DNA of 64,000 bases from Propionibacteriaceae bacterium (GTDB lineage: Bacteria; Actinomycetota; Actinomycetes; Propionibacteriales; Propionibacteriaceae), in NCBI GenBank assembly GCA_017306015.1, contig JAFKJK010000025.1, positions 1 to 64,000 of the forward strand, in the 5' to 3' direction. The notes under the pieces are model-generated. The model did no database searches, was not told where the DNA came from, and worked only from the letters and a program-made list of their open reading frames with translations. Of the stretch, positions 8,169 through 17,785 are shown piece by piece; the first letter of the stretch is position 1, and the number at the start of each line of letters is the position of its first letter. A program made the translations under genes and the position numbers.

Positions 8169-9515
8169 TCAGCGGTGGGCGCCGAGCACCAGCCAGGCGT
8201 CGCCGCGGACGCGGTGGCGCAGGAAGGCCCACCGGATCGCCATGAACCCGGTGAAGGCGACCCAGAGCACCGCGATCGCCGGGCCCGTCCCGGCATCGAG
8301 CCAGAGCGGGGACGCCGCGCGCACCGCCAGCACGATCGGCAGGTAGCCGACCAGCGTGGCAATCATCGCGCCGGCGAGCCAGCGGCCGTCGCCGGCTCCG
8401 ATCAGGACGCCGTCCACCACGAAGACCAGTCCGCACAGCCAGCCGGAGGCGCCGACGACGACCAGTGCCCAGGTCAGGGTCGTCCGGACCGCCGGATCGG
8501 TGGTGAAGACGGCCGGCAGCCACGGACTGACCGCCATCAGGACTGCGCCGATGGCGATGCCCACCCACAGGCCCCAACGGAGCATCGTGTCGGTCGCCGA
8601 CCGCGCGGCCGCTGCGTTGCCCGCACCGAGTTCCTTCCCGGTGAGTGCCTGCGCAGCGATCGCCAGCGCGTCCAGCGCGAAGGCCTGGAGCATCCACAGG
8701 TTGCCGGCGACCTGGTGGGCGGCCAGCACCACGTCCCCCATCCCGGCGGCCACCCAGGTGGTCACCAGCAGGATCGCGCGCAGCGCCAGCGTCCGGACCA
8801 TCAGGGGGACGCCGACCAGCGCGGCGCGGAGCACCCGGAGCGGATCCGGCCGCAAGCCGGTGTGCTCGGCCTGGGCCGCCCGGACCAGCACCGCCACCAG
8901 CCCGGCACCCATCGCTGTCTGGGCGATCACCGTGCCGGTCGCCGAACCGGCGATCCCCCACCGCAGGCCCAGCACCAGCACGAGGTTGAGCACCAGGTTG
9001 GCCCCGAAACCCAGCACCGAGGCGATCAGCGGCGTCCGGGTGTCCTGCAGCCCTCGCAGGGCTCCGGTCGCCGCGAGCACCACCAGCATGCCGGGCAGCC
9101 CGACCGCCGAGATCCGCAGATAGGTCACCGCCTGCGCCAGCGCGTCCGACGAGGCGCCGAACACCGCGCACAGCGGCTCCGCCCACAGCCACACGCCCAG
9201 CCCGACCACCACACCCAGGCCGACGGCGAGCCAGATGCCGTCCAGACCGGCCGAGATCGCGTCCCGGCGGGCACCGGCGCCGACCTGCCGCGCGACGATG
9301 GACGTCGTCCCGTAGGCCAGGAACACGAACACGCTCGCCGCTGTCGCCAGGATCGCCGCCGCGACGCCGAGCCCGGCCAGGGGCGCCGTCCCCAGGTGTC
9401 CGACGATGGCGGTGTCGGCCAGCAGGAACAGCGGCTCGGCGATCAGCGCCAGGAACGCCGGGACGGCGAGGGCAAGGATCTCCCTGGCCTGCTCGTCACG
9501 GCCGCGGACACGCAC
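8169..9515 (-). CDS. MATE-family efflux transporter (DinF-like)
   Basis: A 448-aa integral membrane protein with about 12 hydrophobic segments in two similar halves. Motifs include EPLFLLADTAIVGHLGTAPL near the N-terminus and VLAAHQVAGNLWML in the second half, as in the DinF branch of MATE cation-coupled drug exporters. The substrate cannot be told. The GTG start at 9515 follows a minus-strand TAGCGT (9522-9527) by 6 nt, so the mRNA is probably leaderless. Confidence 0.92.
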   Translation of the reverse strand: MRVRGRDEQAREILALAVPAFLALIAEPLFLLADTAIVGHLGTAPLAGLGVAAAILATAASVFVFLAYGTTSIVARQVGAGARRDAISAGLDGIWLAVGLGVVVGLGVWLWAEPLCAVFGASSDALAQAVTYLRISAVGLPGMLVVLAATGALRGLQDTRTPLIASVLGFGANLVLNLVLVLGLRWGIAGSATGTVIAQTAMGAGLVAVLVRAAQAEHTGLRPDPLRVLRAALVGVPLMVRTLALRAILLVTTWVAAGMGDVVLAAHQVAGNLWMLQAFALDALAIAAQALTGKELGAGNAAAARSATDTMLRWGLWVGIAIGAVLMAVSPWLPAVFTTDPAVRTTLTWALVVVGASGWLCGLVFVVDGVLIGAGDGRWLAGAMIATLVGYLPIVLAVRAASPLWLDAGTGPAIAVLWVAFTGFMAIRWAFLRHRVRGDAWLVLGAHR

Positions 9516-9621
9516 CGGACCACGCTATCCCGCGGCTTCGGCCCGAACGGCACGGTGCTCATCGGGACCCGCCGCCGGCACCGACTCACGCCGGTGCCGG
9601 TCTGGCGTCTACATTGGCCGC

Positions 9622-9921
9622 GTGACTAGTTCTCCGACCAACCCGAGTCCCCCGACGAACCCGAGCCCGGTCGCACCGGCCGCCGAAGGGACGATGACGG
9701 TCGCCGGTCTCGCCGTCGCGCTGGTGGCCAGCCTGTTCCGTCCCAGCCTGGCGACCGGCTGGGCCATCGGGGCGGCGATCGCCGGCGTCGTTCTCATCCT
9801 CGTCGGCCTGACCAAGCTCCCCTTCGCCCCGCTGATCCGACGGTTCGGCATCGGGCTCGCATTCGGTGCGGCGATCCTCTACCTGGTCGTCGCGACGCAC
9901 CTGCTGCCCACGACGCCCTGA
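9622..9921 (+). CDS. small membrane protein, unknown function
   Basis: A 99-aa protein with a Pro/Ser-rich N-terminal tail (residues 2-25) and three hydrophobic segments (about 30-45, 50-66 and 76-93). I recognise no family. GTG 9622 follows TACATT (9610-9615) by exactly 6 nt, which supports this start over longer in-frame extensions through the MATE gene's upstream region. Confidence 0.7.
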   Translation: MTSSPTNPSPPTNPSPVAPAAEGTMTVAGLAVALVASLFRPSLATGWAIGAAIAGVVLILVGLTKLPFAPLIRRFGIGLAFGAAILYLVVATHLLPTTP

Positions 9922-9924
9922 CTC

Positions 9925-11691
9925 TCACGGCTCCAGCGAGTACACCAGCACCGAGTACGGCCCGATGCTGAGTTCTGCGCTCGCCCCGAAGCCGTCGTAC
10001 GGCTCGTCCCCGGCGAGGGCGTCGAAGCTCTCGTTGTCGCCGAACGCGTCGGAGTAGGTCTTCGCGTCGCTGTTCAGCAGCAGCTTCCACGTGCCTCCGG
10101 TCGGGAACCCGATCCGGTACTCACCCAGGGTCTCGGCGGACAGGTTCACGACCACAACGACGTCGTCGCCCGGGCCGTGATCGCGCCAGCGCTGGAACGC
10201 CAGCACGTTGGCCGCGTCGTTGTTGTGGAACACGTTCAGCCCACCGCCGGTGAGCCCCGCCGACCGTCCGTCCCGGTTCAGCCGCAGCCCGATCAGGTCC
10301 CGGTAGAGCCGGACGATGCCGCGGAAGCTGGAGTCCTGGCTCCAGTCCAGCGCGACGGTGTCGCGGAACCAGCCGCCCTCGAGGAACTCCTGGCCCTGGA
10401 ACAGCATCGGGATCCCCGGGCTGGTCAGGACGAGCGCCGCCCCCAGCGTGGACCGCTTCTGCGCCCAGTAGCCGGTCGGGTCGTCCGGGTCGACCTCCTC
10501 GGGCACCCTCGCCTTGCCGTTCGCGACCTCGTCGTGGCTCTCGGTGTAGATCACCCGCGCGAACGCGTCCCCGTAGCTGTAGGCGATCGCCCTGGCCACC
10601 TCGCTGGTCGAGCGCCAGCGGTCGTCGGCGACGGTCACCGCCTCCCGGACCGGATGGACGAACTGGGCGTCCCACTGCGCGTGGAACGCCGCCCCCTCCG
10701 GCCCGGTCGAGGACACCGCCGGGTTCGAGTGCAGGTCCTCCGCGATCAGGATCTTGCGCGGGTAGCTCGCCCGGATGTCGGTGTTGATCCACCGGCACAG
10801 GTCCCAGCCCTCGGGGATGTCCGTCCCCCCGCCGTCGACGCTGCGCATGTACGGCGTCATGTCGTAGCGCAGGCCGTCGAGGTGGAAGTTCTCCAGCCAG
10901 CTGAAGGCGTTGTCGTGGATGAACTGGCGGACCTCGCCGCGGCCGTAGTCGGGACGGGTGTCGCCCCAGGGCGTCGCCGAGCGCCAGTCGTTGTAGAAGT
11001 AGATGCCGCCTTTGTCGTTCTCACTCCAGCCGTCGAACTGCCACAGGTCGAGGTCGGTCGGACCGAAATGGTTGTAGACCACGTCCTGGATCACCGCGAG
11101 CCCGGCCTGGTGGGCCTCCTTGACCAGGGTCTTCAGCGCATCGGGGCCGCCGTAGGCGCTCTCCACGGCGAAGATGTGGGACGGGTTGTAGCCCCACGAC
11201 ACGTCCCCGGCGAACTCGGCGACCGGCATCAGCTGGATCGCGTTGACGCCGAGCTTCAGCAGGTGGTCGAAGCGGGACGCAACGGCTTCCAGACCGGCCA
11301 CTTCGCCGTCGGACTTCGCGGCGAAGGTGCCGGCGTGGAGCTCGTAGATCACCAGCTCGTCCAGCGTCGGCGGGGTGAAGTCGTCGCCCTCCCAGTCGAA
11401 CGCGGAGTGGTCGTAGATGACGCCGGAACCCACCGAATTGGTCACCTCGGCCGCGTACGGGTCGATCCGATCGAGCCGGCGGTCTCCGGTGACGATCGTG
11501 AACCTGTACTTGTGGCCGGCCGCCGCACCCTCGACGAAGCCGTACCAGTAGCCATCGTCCTCGCTGTCCAGCGGCACCCCGGACTCGGAGAAGTCCCCGG
11601 CCACCTCGACCGCGTCCGCGTGCGGCGCCCAGACCCGGAAGCCGACGCCGTCCGCCGCGACGATCGCGCCCATTCCCTGCAGCTTGTCCAT
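9925..11691 (-). CDS. GH13 alpha-glucan enzyme, branching-enzyme-like, with CBM48
   Basis: A 588-aa glycoside hydrolase family 13 protein. Residues 8-90 form a CBM48-like beta domain. The (beta/alpha)8 barrel holds the nucleophile D277 in GLRYDM, acid/base E318 in ILIAEDLHS and D387 in YTESHDE. A C-terminal beta-sandwich follows. The closest known relatives are 1,4-alpha-glucan branching enzymes; trehalohydrolase-type enzymes share the layout, so specificity (glycogen or trehalose metabolism) is uncertain. The start is set by AGGAGCGGG upstream of ATG. No other glycogen gene is adjacent. Confidence 0.85.
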   Translation of the reverse strand: MDKLQGMGAIVAADGVGFRVWAPHADAVEVAGDFSESGVPLDSEDDGYWYGFVEGAAAGHKYRFTIVTGDRRLDRIDPYAAEVTNSVGSGVIYDHSAFDWEGDDFTPPTLDELVIYELHAGTFAAKSDGEVAGLEAVASRFDHLLKLGVNAIQLMPVAEFAGDVSWGYNPSHIFAVESAYGGPDALKTLVKEAHQAGLAVIQDVVYNHFGPTDLDLWQFDGWSENDKGGIYFYNDWRSATPWGDTRPDYGRGEVRQFIHDNAFSWLENFHLDGLRYDMTPYMRSVDGGGTDIPEGWDLCRWINTDIRASYPRKILIAEDLHSNPAVSSTGPEGAAFHAQWDAQFVHPVREAVTVADDRWRSTSEVARAIAYSYGDAFARVIYTESHDEVANGKARVPEEVDPDDPTGYWAQKRSTLGAALVLTSPGIPMLFQGQEFLEGGWFRDTVALDWSQDSSFRGIVRLYRDLIGLRLNRDGRSAGLTGGGLNVFHNNDAANVLAFQRWRDHGPGDDVVVVVNLSAETLGEYRIGFPTGGTWKLLLNSDAKTYSDAFGDNESFDALAGDEPYDGFGASAELSIGPYSVLVYSLEP

Positions 11692-11732
11692 CCCGCTCCT
11701 CTCGCCGAGCCCACCGTAACCGGGACCCCCGC

Positions 11733-11765
11733 CTGAACGACCGGGGACTGTCCCCGATTGTTCAG
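11733..11765. repeat. small palindromic repeat element
   Basis: A 33-bp dyad between the divergent GH13 and mptB genes. Outer arms CTGAAC/GTTCAG enclose the inner arms CGGGGAC/GTCCCCG. It belongs to the TGAACC/GGGGAC repeat family but has a fully symmetrical centre, unlike the copies at 13.2 kb. Confidence 0.75.
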
Positions 11766-11812
11766 CGCATCCCTAGACTTGGCGAGAGTTACCCATCCCA
11801 GCGGGGAGACCA

Positions 11813-13174
11813 ATGATCGCCAGCCCGTCGTCGGCCCTTCGCTCTCAAGGCGTCTGGGTCGGGTTCGCGGGGACGCTGGCGGTCGGGTGGGGCTCGTGTC
11901 ATCCCGAGTTCTCCTTCGACCTGGACGGCTGGCCGTCGGCCTGGGTCAACGCGGTCGGCCGGGCAGCGCCGATGCCGTTGAACCGGATCCTGATCGTCGC
12001 CGGCGTGGTGGCGCTGACCTGGGCGTGGTGGCACGTGCGGCCCACCCGGAAGCGGGCGCCGGTGAACGCGTGGGTGACGCTCGGACTGTGGAGCCTGCCG
12101 CTGCTGCTCGTGCCCCCCGTCCTGAGCCCGGACGCGGTGCTGTACGCCGACCTCGGCTGGACGCTGCACACCGGTGCCGACCCCTACGTGGTGGGCGTGG
12201 CCACATCCGGCGGGCCGTTCGCGATCCAGGTCGACCCGCTGTGGGCGGGCAGTGGGGTGGCCTATCCGCCGCTGGCGCTGTTGGTCGCGCAGGCGATGGT
12301 GACGCTGGCCGGGTTCCATCCGTACCTCTCGATCGTGGCGATGCGGCTGCCGGCGTTGCTGGCCGCCGCCGCGATGCTGTGGCTGGTGCCGCGGATCGCC
12401 GGCCTGCTGGGCATCCACAAGCGCACGGCGCTGTGGCTGGCGGTGCTCAACCCGCTGCTGGTGCTGCACTTCATCGGCGCCGGCCACAACGATGCCCCGA
12501 TGGTCGCGGTCAGCCTGGCGGCCATCTGGGTGTGCCTGCGCTGGCGTGCGTGGTGGTCGACGTTCCTGATCGCCCCCGCACTGGTTGGGGTGGCGATGGC
12601 GCTGAAGCCGCAGGGCGGCCTCACCGTCCTCGCGGTGGCCGGGCTGCCGGTGGCCGCCCAACTGGCGTCCCTGCCGACGGCGCGGCGGCTGTGGCTGCTG
12701 GGCTGGCGGACGGCGGTGGCCACCGTGGTCGCCGTCGTCGCATTCGTCGCGATCAGCCTCGCGTCGGGCCTCGGCTTCGGCTGGCTGGGCTGGCTGGACC
12801 TGATGGGGCTGGCTGCTACCCCGGCACCGCTGGCGCTGCTGGCCAAGCTGGCCGCGCTCGGCGTCCAGACGCTGGGTGGGTCGTACACCGGCTTCCTGGT
12901 CTGGGCCGGACGGGTGACGACCGTGATCCTGCTGGCGGTGCTGGCCTGGATCGTCGTCCGGTTCTCCGACCGTCCGCTCGCCGCGACGGCGTGGGGTTCG
13001 CTCGCCATCGCCGTCCTCGGCCAGGCGCTGCACCCCTGGTACCTGCCCTGGAGCCTGGCCCTGCTTGCGCTGGTTCCGCTGACCGGCCGGCAGCGGTACG
13101 CGGTCTACGGCTTCGCGATCGCGTTCTGCGTCTGGAACGCCATCCAGACCGTGATCTGGCACGGCCAGTACTGA
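11813..13174 (+). CDS. mptB: MptB-type alpha-1,6-mannosyltransferase
   Basis: A 453-aa polytopic membrane protein of the GT-C type. It resembles MptB, which uses polyprenol-phosphate-mannose to extend the alpha-1,6-mannan core of lipomannan on the outer membrane face. The visible signs are about 11-13 hydrophobic segments, SPDAVLYADLGW with a loop aspartate near residue 105, the family GHNDAPM motif near residue 224, and HPWYLPW near the C-terminus. Start ATG 11813 has GGGGAGACCA upstream. It suggests an actinobacterial cell envelope with lipomannan-like glycans. Confidence 0.85.
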   Translation: MIASPSSALRSQGVWVGFAGTLAVGWGSCHPEFSFDLDGWPSAWVNAVGRAAPMPLNRILIVAGVVALTWAWWHVRPTRKRAPVNAWVTLGLWSLPLLLVPPVLSPDAVLYADLGWTLHTGADPYVVGVATSGGPFAIQVDPLWAGSGVAYPPLALLVAQAMVTLAGFHPYLSIVAMRLPALLAAAAMLWLVPRIAGLLGIHKRTALWLAVLNPLLVLHFIGAGHNDAPMVAVSLAAIWVCLRWRAWWSTFLIAPALVGVAMALKPQGGLTVLAVAGLPVAAQLASLPTARRLWLLGWRTAVATVVAVVAFVAISLASGLGFGWLGWLDLMGLAATPAPLALLAKLAALGVQTLGGSYTGFLVWAGRVTTVILLAVLAWIVVRFSDRPLAATAWGSLAIAVLGQALHPWYLPWSLALLALVPLTGRQRYAVYGFAIAFCVWNAIQTVIWHGQY

Positions 13175-13180
13175 CCCGCC

Positions 13181-13358
13181 TGAACCATCGGGGACAGGTA
13201 CTTCGGTTCACCGGCCTGTGAACCATCGCGGCCTGAACCATCGGGGACAGGTACTTCGGTTCACCGCGCCTTGGGCCGTCCAGCCTGAACCAAAGTACCT
13301 GTCCCCATGGTTCATTGGGTCGTCCAGCCTGAACCAAAGTACCTGTCCCCACGGTTCA
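13181..13358. repeat. cluster of four small palindromic repeats
   Basis: Four copies of a 29-31 bp element with TGAACC/GGTTCA ends and a GGGGACAGGTACTT core. Two lie in one orientation (13181-13211 and 13234-13264) and two inverted (13286-13314 and 13330-13358). A broken fragment lies at 13219-13229. The array fills nearly the whole gap between mptB and the TIGR01777 gene, and its halves could fold into a large hairpin acting on mptB transcript ends. Confidence 0.9.
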
Positions 13359-13377
13359 GCGTGGCAAGATCGAACGT

Positions 13378-14256
13378 ATGCGCGTTGCGATCGGCGGGGC
13401 GACCGGACTTCTCGGGACGGCGCTGTCGCGGAGTCTCGTCCGCGGCGGCCACGAGGTCGTCCGGCTGGTGCGCGGCGACCTGAACGCGTCCGACCAGCGC
13501 CACTGGGACCCGGACGCCGGACGCATCGACTCCCCCGGCCTCGATGACGTGGACGCCGTCGTCAACCTCGCCGGCACCCCGATCGCCGGCGCCCGCTGGA
13601 CGAAGGAACGCAAGGCGGCGATCCGGCGGTCCCGGGTCACGTCCACGCTCACCATCGTCACCTCGCTCGCCCCGGACGGACGCTGCCAGCGCTTCCTCAA
13701 CGGCTCGGCCATCGGCTACTACGGCGACACCGGCACCGCCTTCCTCGACGAGCGCGACCCGGTCGGCCGCGGCTTCCTCGCCGAGGTGGTCAGCGACTGG
13801 GAAGCCGCCGTCCGGCATTCGCCGGTGCCGTCGGCGATCCTGCGCACCGGCCATGTGCTGGCCCGCGAGGGCGGCTACCTCGGACCCCAGTGGATGCTCT
13901 TCCGCGCAGGACTGGGCGGAAGGATCGGCAACGGCCGGCAGTTCCTGAGCTGGATCAGCCTGACCGACCACGTCCGCGCGATGGAGTTCCTCCTCGGCAG
14001 CGACCTCACCGGCCCGGTGAACCTGGTCGGCCCGGCGCCGGTCACCAACGCCGCGTTCACCAGGGCTTTCGGCCGCTACCTGGGCCGGCCGACCGTCCTG
14101 CCGATGCCGCTGCCCGCGGTGCGGATGCTCTTCGGACGGGAGTTCGTCCGCGAAGCCCTGCTCTCGGGCCAGCGCGTCCTGCCCGCCCGGCTCACCGAAG
14201 CCGGCTTCACCTTCCAGCACGACACCGTCGCGGAGGCACTGGCCGCTCTGGGGTGA
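13378..14256 (+). CDS. TIGR01777 family NAD(P)-binding epimerase-like protein
   Basis: A 292-aa protein of the extended SDR type. Its N-terminal Rossmann motif is GGATGLLGTAL, VVNLAGTPIAGARWT lies near residue 60, and the DUF1731-type C-terminal end spans about residues 245-290. Members are widespread (YfcH/SulA-like), but the substrate is not established. ATG 13378 lies 7 nt after CAAGAT, a weak -10, suggesting a leaderless start directly behind the repeat cluster. Confidence 0.88.
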   Translation: MRVAIGGATGLLGTALSRSLVRGGHEVVRLVRGDLNASDQRHWDPDAGRIDSPGLDDVDAVVNLAGTPIAGARWTKERKAAIRRSRVTSTLTIVTSLAPDGRCQRFLNGSAIGYYGDTGTAFLDERDPVGRGFLAEVVSDWEAAVRHSPVPSAILRTGHVLAREGGYLGPQWMLFRAGLGGRIGNGRQFLSWISLTDHVRAMEFLLGSDLTGPVNLVGPAPVTNAAFTRAFGRYLGRPTVLPMPLPAVRMLFGREFVREALLSGQRVLPARLTEAGFTFQHDTVAEALAALG

Positions 14257-14307
14257 TCCGGGGCGGCGATAGACTCAGGGTCTGCGTCCCCGAGAGATTG
14301 GCGGCCC

Positions 14308-15828
14308 GTGCCGAGCCCATTGACCCCGTCCGGCGTGCCCGAGCCGTTCGCAGCCCTCGGCCTCACCTTCGACGACGTCCTCCTGCAGCCGAATGAGTCG
14401 GACGTCATCCCGTCCGCCGCCGACACCAGCACTCAGGTCAGCAAGCGGATCCAGATCAAGATTCCCCTGCTCAGTTCGGCGATGGACACCGTCACCGAGT
14501 CCCGGATGGCGATCGCGATGGCCCGCGAAGGCGGCCTGGGCATCCTGCACCGGAACATGGCCGCCGAGGAGCAGGCCGCGCAGGTCGACCAGGTGAAGCG
14601 GTCCGAGGCCGGCATGGTCGACCAGCCCATCACCACCAGCATCGACGCCACCATCGGCGAGGTGGACGAGCTCTGCGGCCGGTTCCGGATCTCCGGCGTC
14701 CCGGTCGTGGACGCCGAGATGCACCTGCTGGGCATCGTCACCAACCGCGACATGCGCTTCGAGGACGACCCGCACCGTCCCGTCGGCGAGGTGATGACCC
14801 GGATGCCACTGGTCACCGGCTACCCCGGCATCAGCAGCACCGACGCCCTCGCCCTGCTCGCGAAGCACAAGATCGAGAAGCTCCCCCTGGTCGACGCCGA
14901 CGGCAAGCTGCGCGGCCTGATCACGCTCAAGGACTACGTCAAGTCCGGCCAGTACCCGCTCGCCACCAAGGACCCGCAGGGACGGCTCCGCGTGGGCGCG
15001 GCGATCGGCTTCTTCGGGGACGCCTGGGAGCGGGCGATGCTCCTCGTGGACGCCGGTGTGGACGCCATCATCGTCGACACCGCCCACGGCCACTCCCAGG
15101 GCGTGCTGGAGATGATCCGCCGGCTCAAGGCCGAACCCGCTGCCGCCGAGGTGGACATCATCGGCGGCAACGTCGCCACCTACGCCGGCGCGAAGGCCCT
15201 CGTCGAGGCCGGGGTGGACGGCGTCAAGGTCGGCGTCGGGCCGGGCTCGATCTGCACCACTCGCGTCGTCGCCGGCGTCGGCGTCCCCCAGGTCACCGCG
15301 ATCTGGGACGCGGCGCAGGCCTGCCGTCCGGCCGGCGTCCCGGTGATCGGGGACGGCGGCCTGCAGTACTCCGGCGACATCGCCAAGGCCCTCGTCGCCG
15401 GCGCGGACACCGTGATGCTTGGCTCGCTGCTGGCCGGCTGCGATGAGAGCCCCGGCGACCTGGTCTTCATCAACGGCAAGCAGTTCAAGTCGTACCGCGG
15501 CATGGGATCGCTGGGCGCCATGGCCAAGCGCGGCCGCGCCGCGTCCTATTCGCGAGACCGCTACTTCCAGGGCGACGTGGTGGCCGACGACAAGCTCGTC
15601 CCGGAGGGGATCGAGGGCCAGGTGGCCTACCGCGGGCCGCTCGCGGCGGTCGCCTACCAGCTCGTCGGCGGGCTGCGGCAGTCGATGTTCTACACCGGCG
15701 CATCGACCATTGACGAACTGCATGCCAAGGGCCGCTTCGTCCGGATCACCGCTGCCGGCCTGCGCGAGTCCCACCCCCACGACATCCAGATGACCACGGA
15801 AGCACCGAACTACTCGGCGAAGGACTGA
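14308..15828 (+). CDS. guaB: IMP dehydrogenase
   Basis: A 506-aa IMP dehydrogenase oxidising IMP to XMP with NAD+, the rate-limiting step to guanine nucleotides. The catalytic loop GPGSICTTRVV carries Cys316. Two CBS domains are inserted at about residues 100-215. The flap region MGSLGAMAKR and the C-terminal HPHDIQMTTEAPNY are present. GTG 14308 is the only start that gives the normal N-terminus; TAGACT at 14271 is a possible -10. guaB3 follows 9 nt downstream. Confidence 0.97.
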   Translation: MPSPLTPSGVPEPFAALGLTFDDVLLQPNESDVIPSAADTSTQVSKRIQIKIPLLSSAMDTVTESRMAIAMAREGGLGILHRNMAAEEQAAQVDQVKRSEAGMVDQPITTSIDATIGEVDELCGRFRISGVPVVDAEMHLLGIVTNRDMRFEDDPHRPVGEVMTRMPLVTGYPGISSTDALALLAKHKIEKLPLVDADGKLRGLITLKDYVKSGQYPLATKDPQGRLRVGAAIGFFGDAWERAMLLVDAGVDAIIVDTAHGHSQGVLEMIRRLKAEPAAAEVDIIGGNVATYAGAKALVEAGVDGVKVGVGPGSICTTRVVAGVGVPQVTAIWDAAQACRPAGVPVIGDGGLQYSGDIAKALVAGADTVMLGSLLAGCDESPGDLVFINGKQFKSYRGMGSLGAMAKRGRAASYSRDRYFQGDVVADDKLVPEGIEGQVAYRGPLAAVAYQLVGGLRQSMFYTGASTIDELHAKGRFVRITAAGLRESHPHDIQMTTEAPNYSAKD

Positions 15829-15837
15829 GGCTCACCT

Positions 15838-16950
15838 ATGACCATGATCGAGATCGGGCGTTCCAAGCGCGCGCTGCCGGTGTTCGGCTTCGACGACATC
15901 GCCATCGTGCCCACCCGGCGCACCCGCGGCATCGAGGAGATCAACCTCTCCTGGAAGATCGACGCGCTCACCTTCGACTTCCCGATCGTCGCGGCCCCGA
16001 TGGACTCGGTGATGAGCCCGGAGACCGCGATCGCGTTCGGAAAGCTGGGTGGGCTGGGCGTCCTCAACCTCGAGGGTCTGTGGACGCGCTACGCCGACCC
16101 GGTGCCGATCCTGGCCGAACTCGCCGGCATCGACGACCAGTTGGAAGCCACCCGTCGGATGCAGCAGGTCTACACCGAGCCGATCAAGGCCGAGTTGATC
16201 ACCGAGCGGATGAAGCAGATCCGGGACGCCGGCGTCCCCGTCGCGGGGGCGCTGTCGCCGCAGACGTGCGCCGAGTTCGCCCGCGTGGTCGAGTCGGCCG
16301 GGGTGGACTTCTTCGTCATCCGCGGCACCACCGTGTCGGCCGAGCACGTGTCCCGGGTCGAGGCGCCGCTGAACCTGAAGGAGTTCATCTACGAGCTCGA
16401 CGTGCCGGTGATCGTGGGCGGCTGCGCCACCTACCAGTCGGCGCTGCACCTGATGCGGACGGGCGCCGCCGGCGTCCTCGTCGGCTTCGGCGGCGGCGCC
16501 ACCAAGCGCACCCGCAACGTCCTGGGCGTGGAGGTGCCGATGGCTTCGGCGCTGGCCGACGTCGCCGAAGCGCGCCGCGACTACCTGGACGAGTCCGGCG
16601 GACGCTACGTCCACGTGATCGCCGACGGGGCACTGGGGAAGTCCGGCGACATCGCCAAGGCGATCGCCTGCGGCGCGGACGCCGTGATGGTCGGCTCGCC
16701 GCTGGCCCGCGCGTCCGAGGCGCCCGGCAGGGGCTACCACTGGGGCCCGGAGGCCTGGCATCCCACGTTGCCGCGCGGCGAGCGGGTCAAGTTCACCCGG
16801 GTCGGGACGCTGGAGGAGATCCTGCTCGGGCCGTCCCACGTCGCCGACGGCACGATGAACCTGGTCGGCGCGCTGCGCCGGGCGATGGCCACCACGGGCT
16901 ACTCGGAAGTGAAGGAGTTCCAGCGGGTCGAGGTCGTCGTCCACCGCTGA
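15838..16950 (+). CDS. guaB3: GuaB3 family IMP dehydrogenase-related protein
   Basis: A 370-aa protein with the IMP dehydrogenase/GMP reductase barrel but no CBS insertion (GFDDIAIVPTRRTRGIEEIN at the start). This actinobacterial GuaB3 type regularly sits directly behind guaB, and its exact reaction is less certain than that of GuaB. The phosphate-binding segment near residues 270-290 (SGDIAKAIACGADAVMVGSP) is intact, but the canonical GSICTT cysteine loop is not seen. It forms an operon with guaB. Confidence 0.92.
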   Translation: MTMIEIGRSKRALPVFGFDDIAIVPTRRTRGIEEINLSWKIDALTFDFPIVAAPMDSVMSPETAIAFGKLGGLGVLNLEGLWTRYADPVPILAELAGIDDQLEATRRMQQVYTEPIKAELITERMKQIRDAGVPVAGALSPQTCAEFARVVESAGVDFFVIRGTTVSAEHVSRVEAPLNLKEFIYELDVPVIVGGCATYQSALHLMRTGAAGVLVGFGGGATKRTRNVLGVEVPMASALADVAEARRDYLDESGGRYVHVIADGALGKSGDIAKAIACGADAVMVGSPLARASEAPGRGYHWGPEAWHPTLPRGERVKFTRVGTLEEILLGPSHVADGTMNLVGALRRAMATTGYSEVKEFQRVEVVVHR

Positions 16951-16957
16951 GACCGGC

Positions 16958-17785
16958 GTGACCGGACTGGAGGTCGGACTGGCGCTCGCCGTCGCCGTAT
17001 CGGTGGCCGCGCTCGCGGTCGCGCTCGTCCTGCTGCGGCGGACGCAAGCCGAGCGGACGCATGCGCTCGCCTCGCGGGCCGCCGCCGTGGACGCGCAGCA
17101 GCGTGTCGCCGAGCTGGCCGTCGCCGCCGAGCGGCTGCGGATCCTGCGCGAGATGCACGACGTGATCGCCCACTCGCTGGCCATCATGATCGCCCAGGCG
17201 GACGGCGGGTCGTACGTCACCGCGGACGCCGAGGCTTCCCGGCGGGCGTTCACCACCATCGCCGAGACCGGACGCGGCGCGCTGGCCGACACCCGGCGCA
17301 TCCTCGGCATCCTCAAGCACGGCGAGCCGGACCCCCGCCAGCCGGGCCAACCCGAGCTGGCTCCCGTCCCGGAGGCCGACCTGGACCAGCTCGCGGCATC
17401 CTTCCGCGAGGCCGGGCTCCAGATCGCGGTCGTGCGGGTCGGCGAGCCGCGTCCGCTCCCGTCCGGGGCACGGATGGCGCTGTACCGCATCAGTCAGGAG
17501 GCGCTCACCAACGTCCTCAAGCACGCCGGCGAGCGGGCCAACGTCGTCCTCGCCGAGAACTGGCAGCCCGACCAGGTAGGCCTGACCATCACCAGCTCCG
17601 GCGGCGTGCGGGCGAAGGCGACCGATCCGGTCACGGGCGCCGCGCTGCCCGGGCTCGGCCTGGGGCTGATCGGCATGCGCGAACGCGCGGAACTGCTCGG
17701 CGGCACCCTTGCCGCCGGGCCGACGGAGGCCGGCTTCAGCGTGGCCGTGACGATACCGTTCCGGCTGGAGGAGGACGATGACTGA
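16958..17785 (+). CDS. two-component sensor histidine kinase (HisKA_3)
   Basis: A 275-aa kinase of the NarL-partner type. It has a single N-terminal membrane segment (residues 5-26) and almost no extracellular part, then the dimerisation helix with phospho-acceptor H67 in REMHDVIAHSL, and an HATPase domain with SQEALTNVLKHA and GLGLGLIGMRER. It overlaps its response regulator by 8 nt. With no sensor domain it probably senses through the membrane or a partner such as the ABC transporter on the opposite strand. Confidence 0.92.
   Translation: MTGLEVGLALAVAVSVAALAVALVLLRRTQAERTHALASRAAAVDAQQRVAELAVAAERLRILREMHDVIAHSLAIMIAQADGGSYVTADAEASRRAFTTIAETGRGALADTRRILGILKHGEPDPRQPGQPELAPVPEADLDQLAASFREAGLQIAVVRVGEPRPLPSGARMALYRISQEALTNVLKHAGERANVVLAENWQPDQVGLTITSSGGVRAKATDPVTGAALPGLGLGLIGMRERAELLGGTLAAGPTEAGFSVAVTIPFRLEEDDD

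Noticed and set aside
13181..13358. CRISPR array
   Set aside because: Repeats are of a suitable length but alternate in orientation, carry self-complementary ends and have no regular spacers; there are no cas genes.
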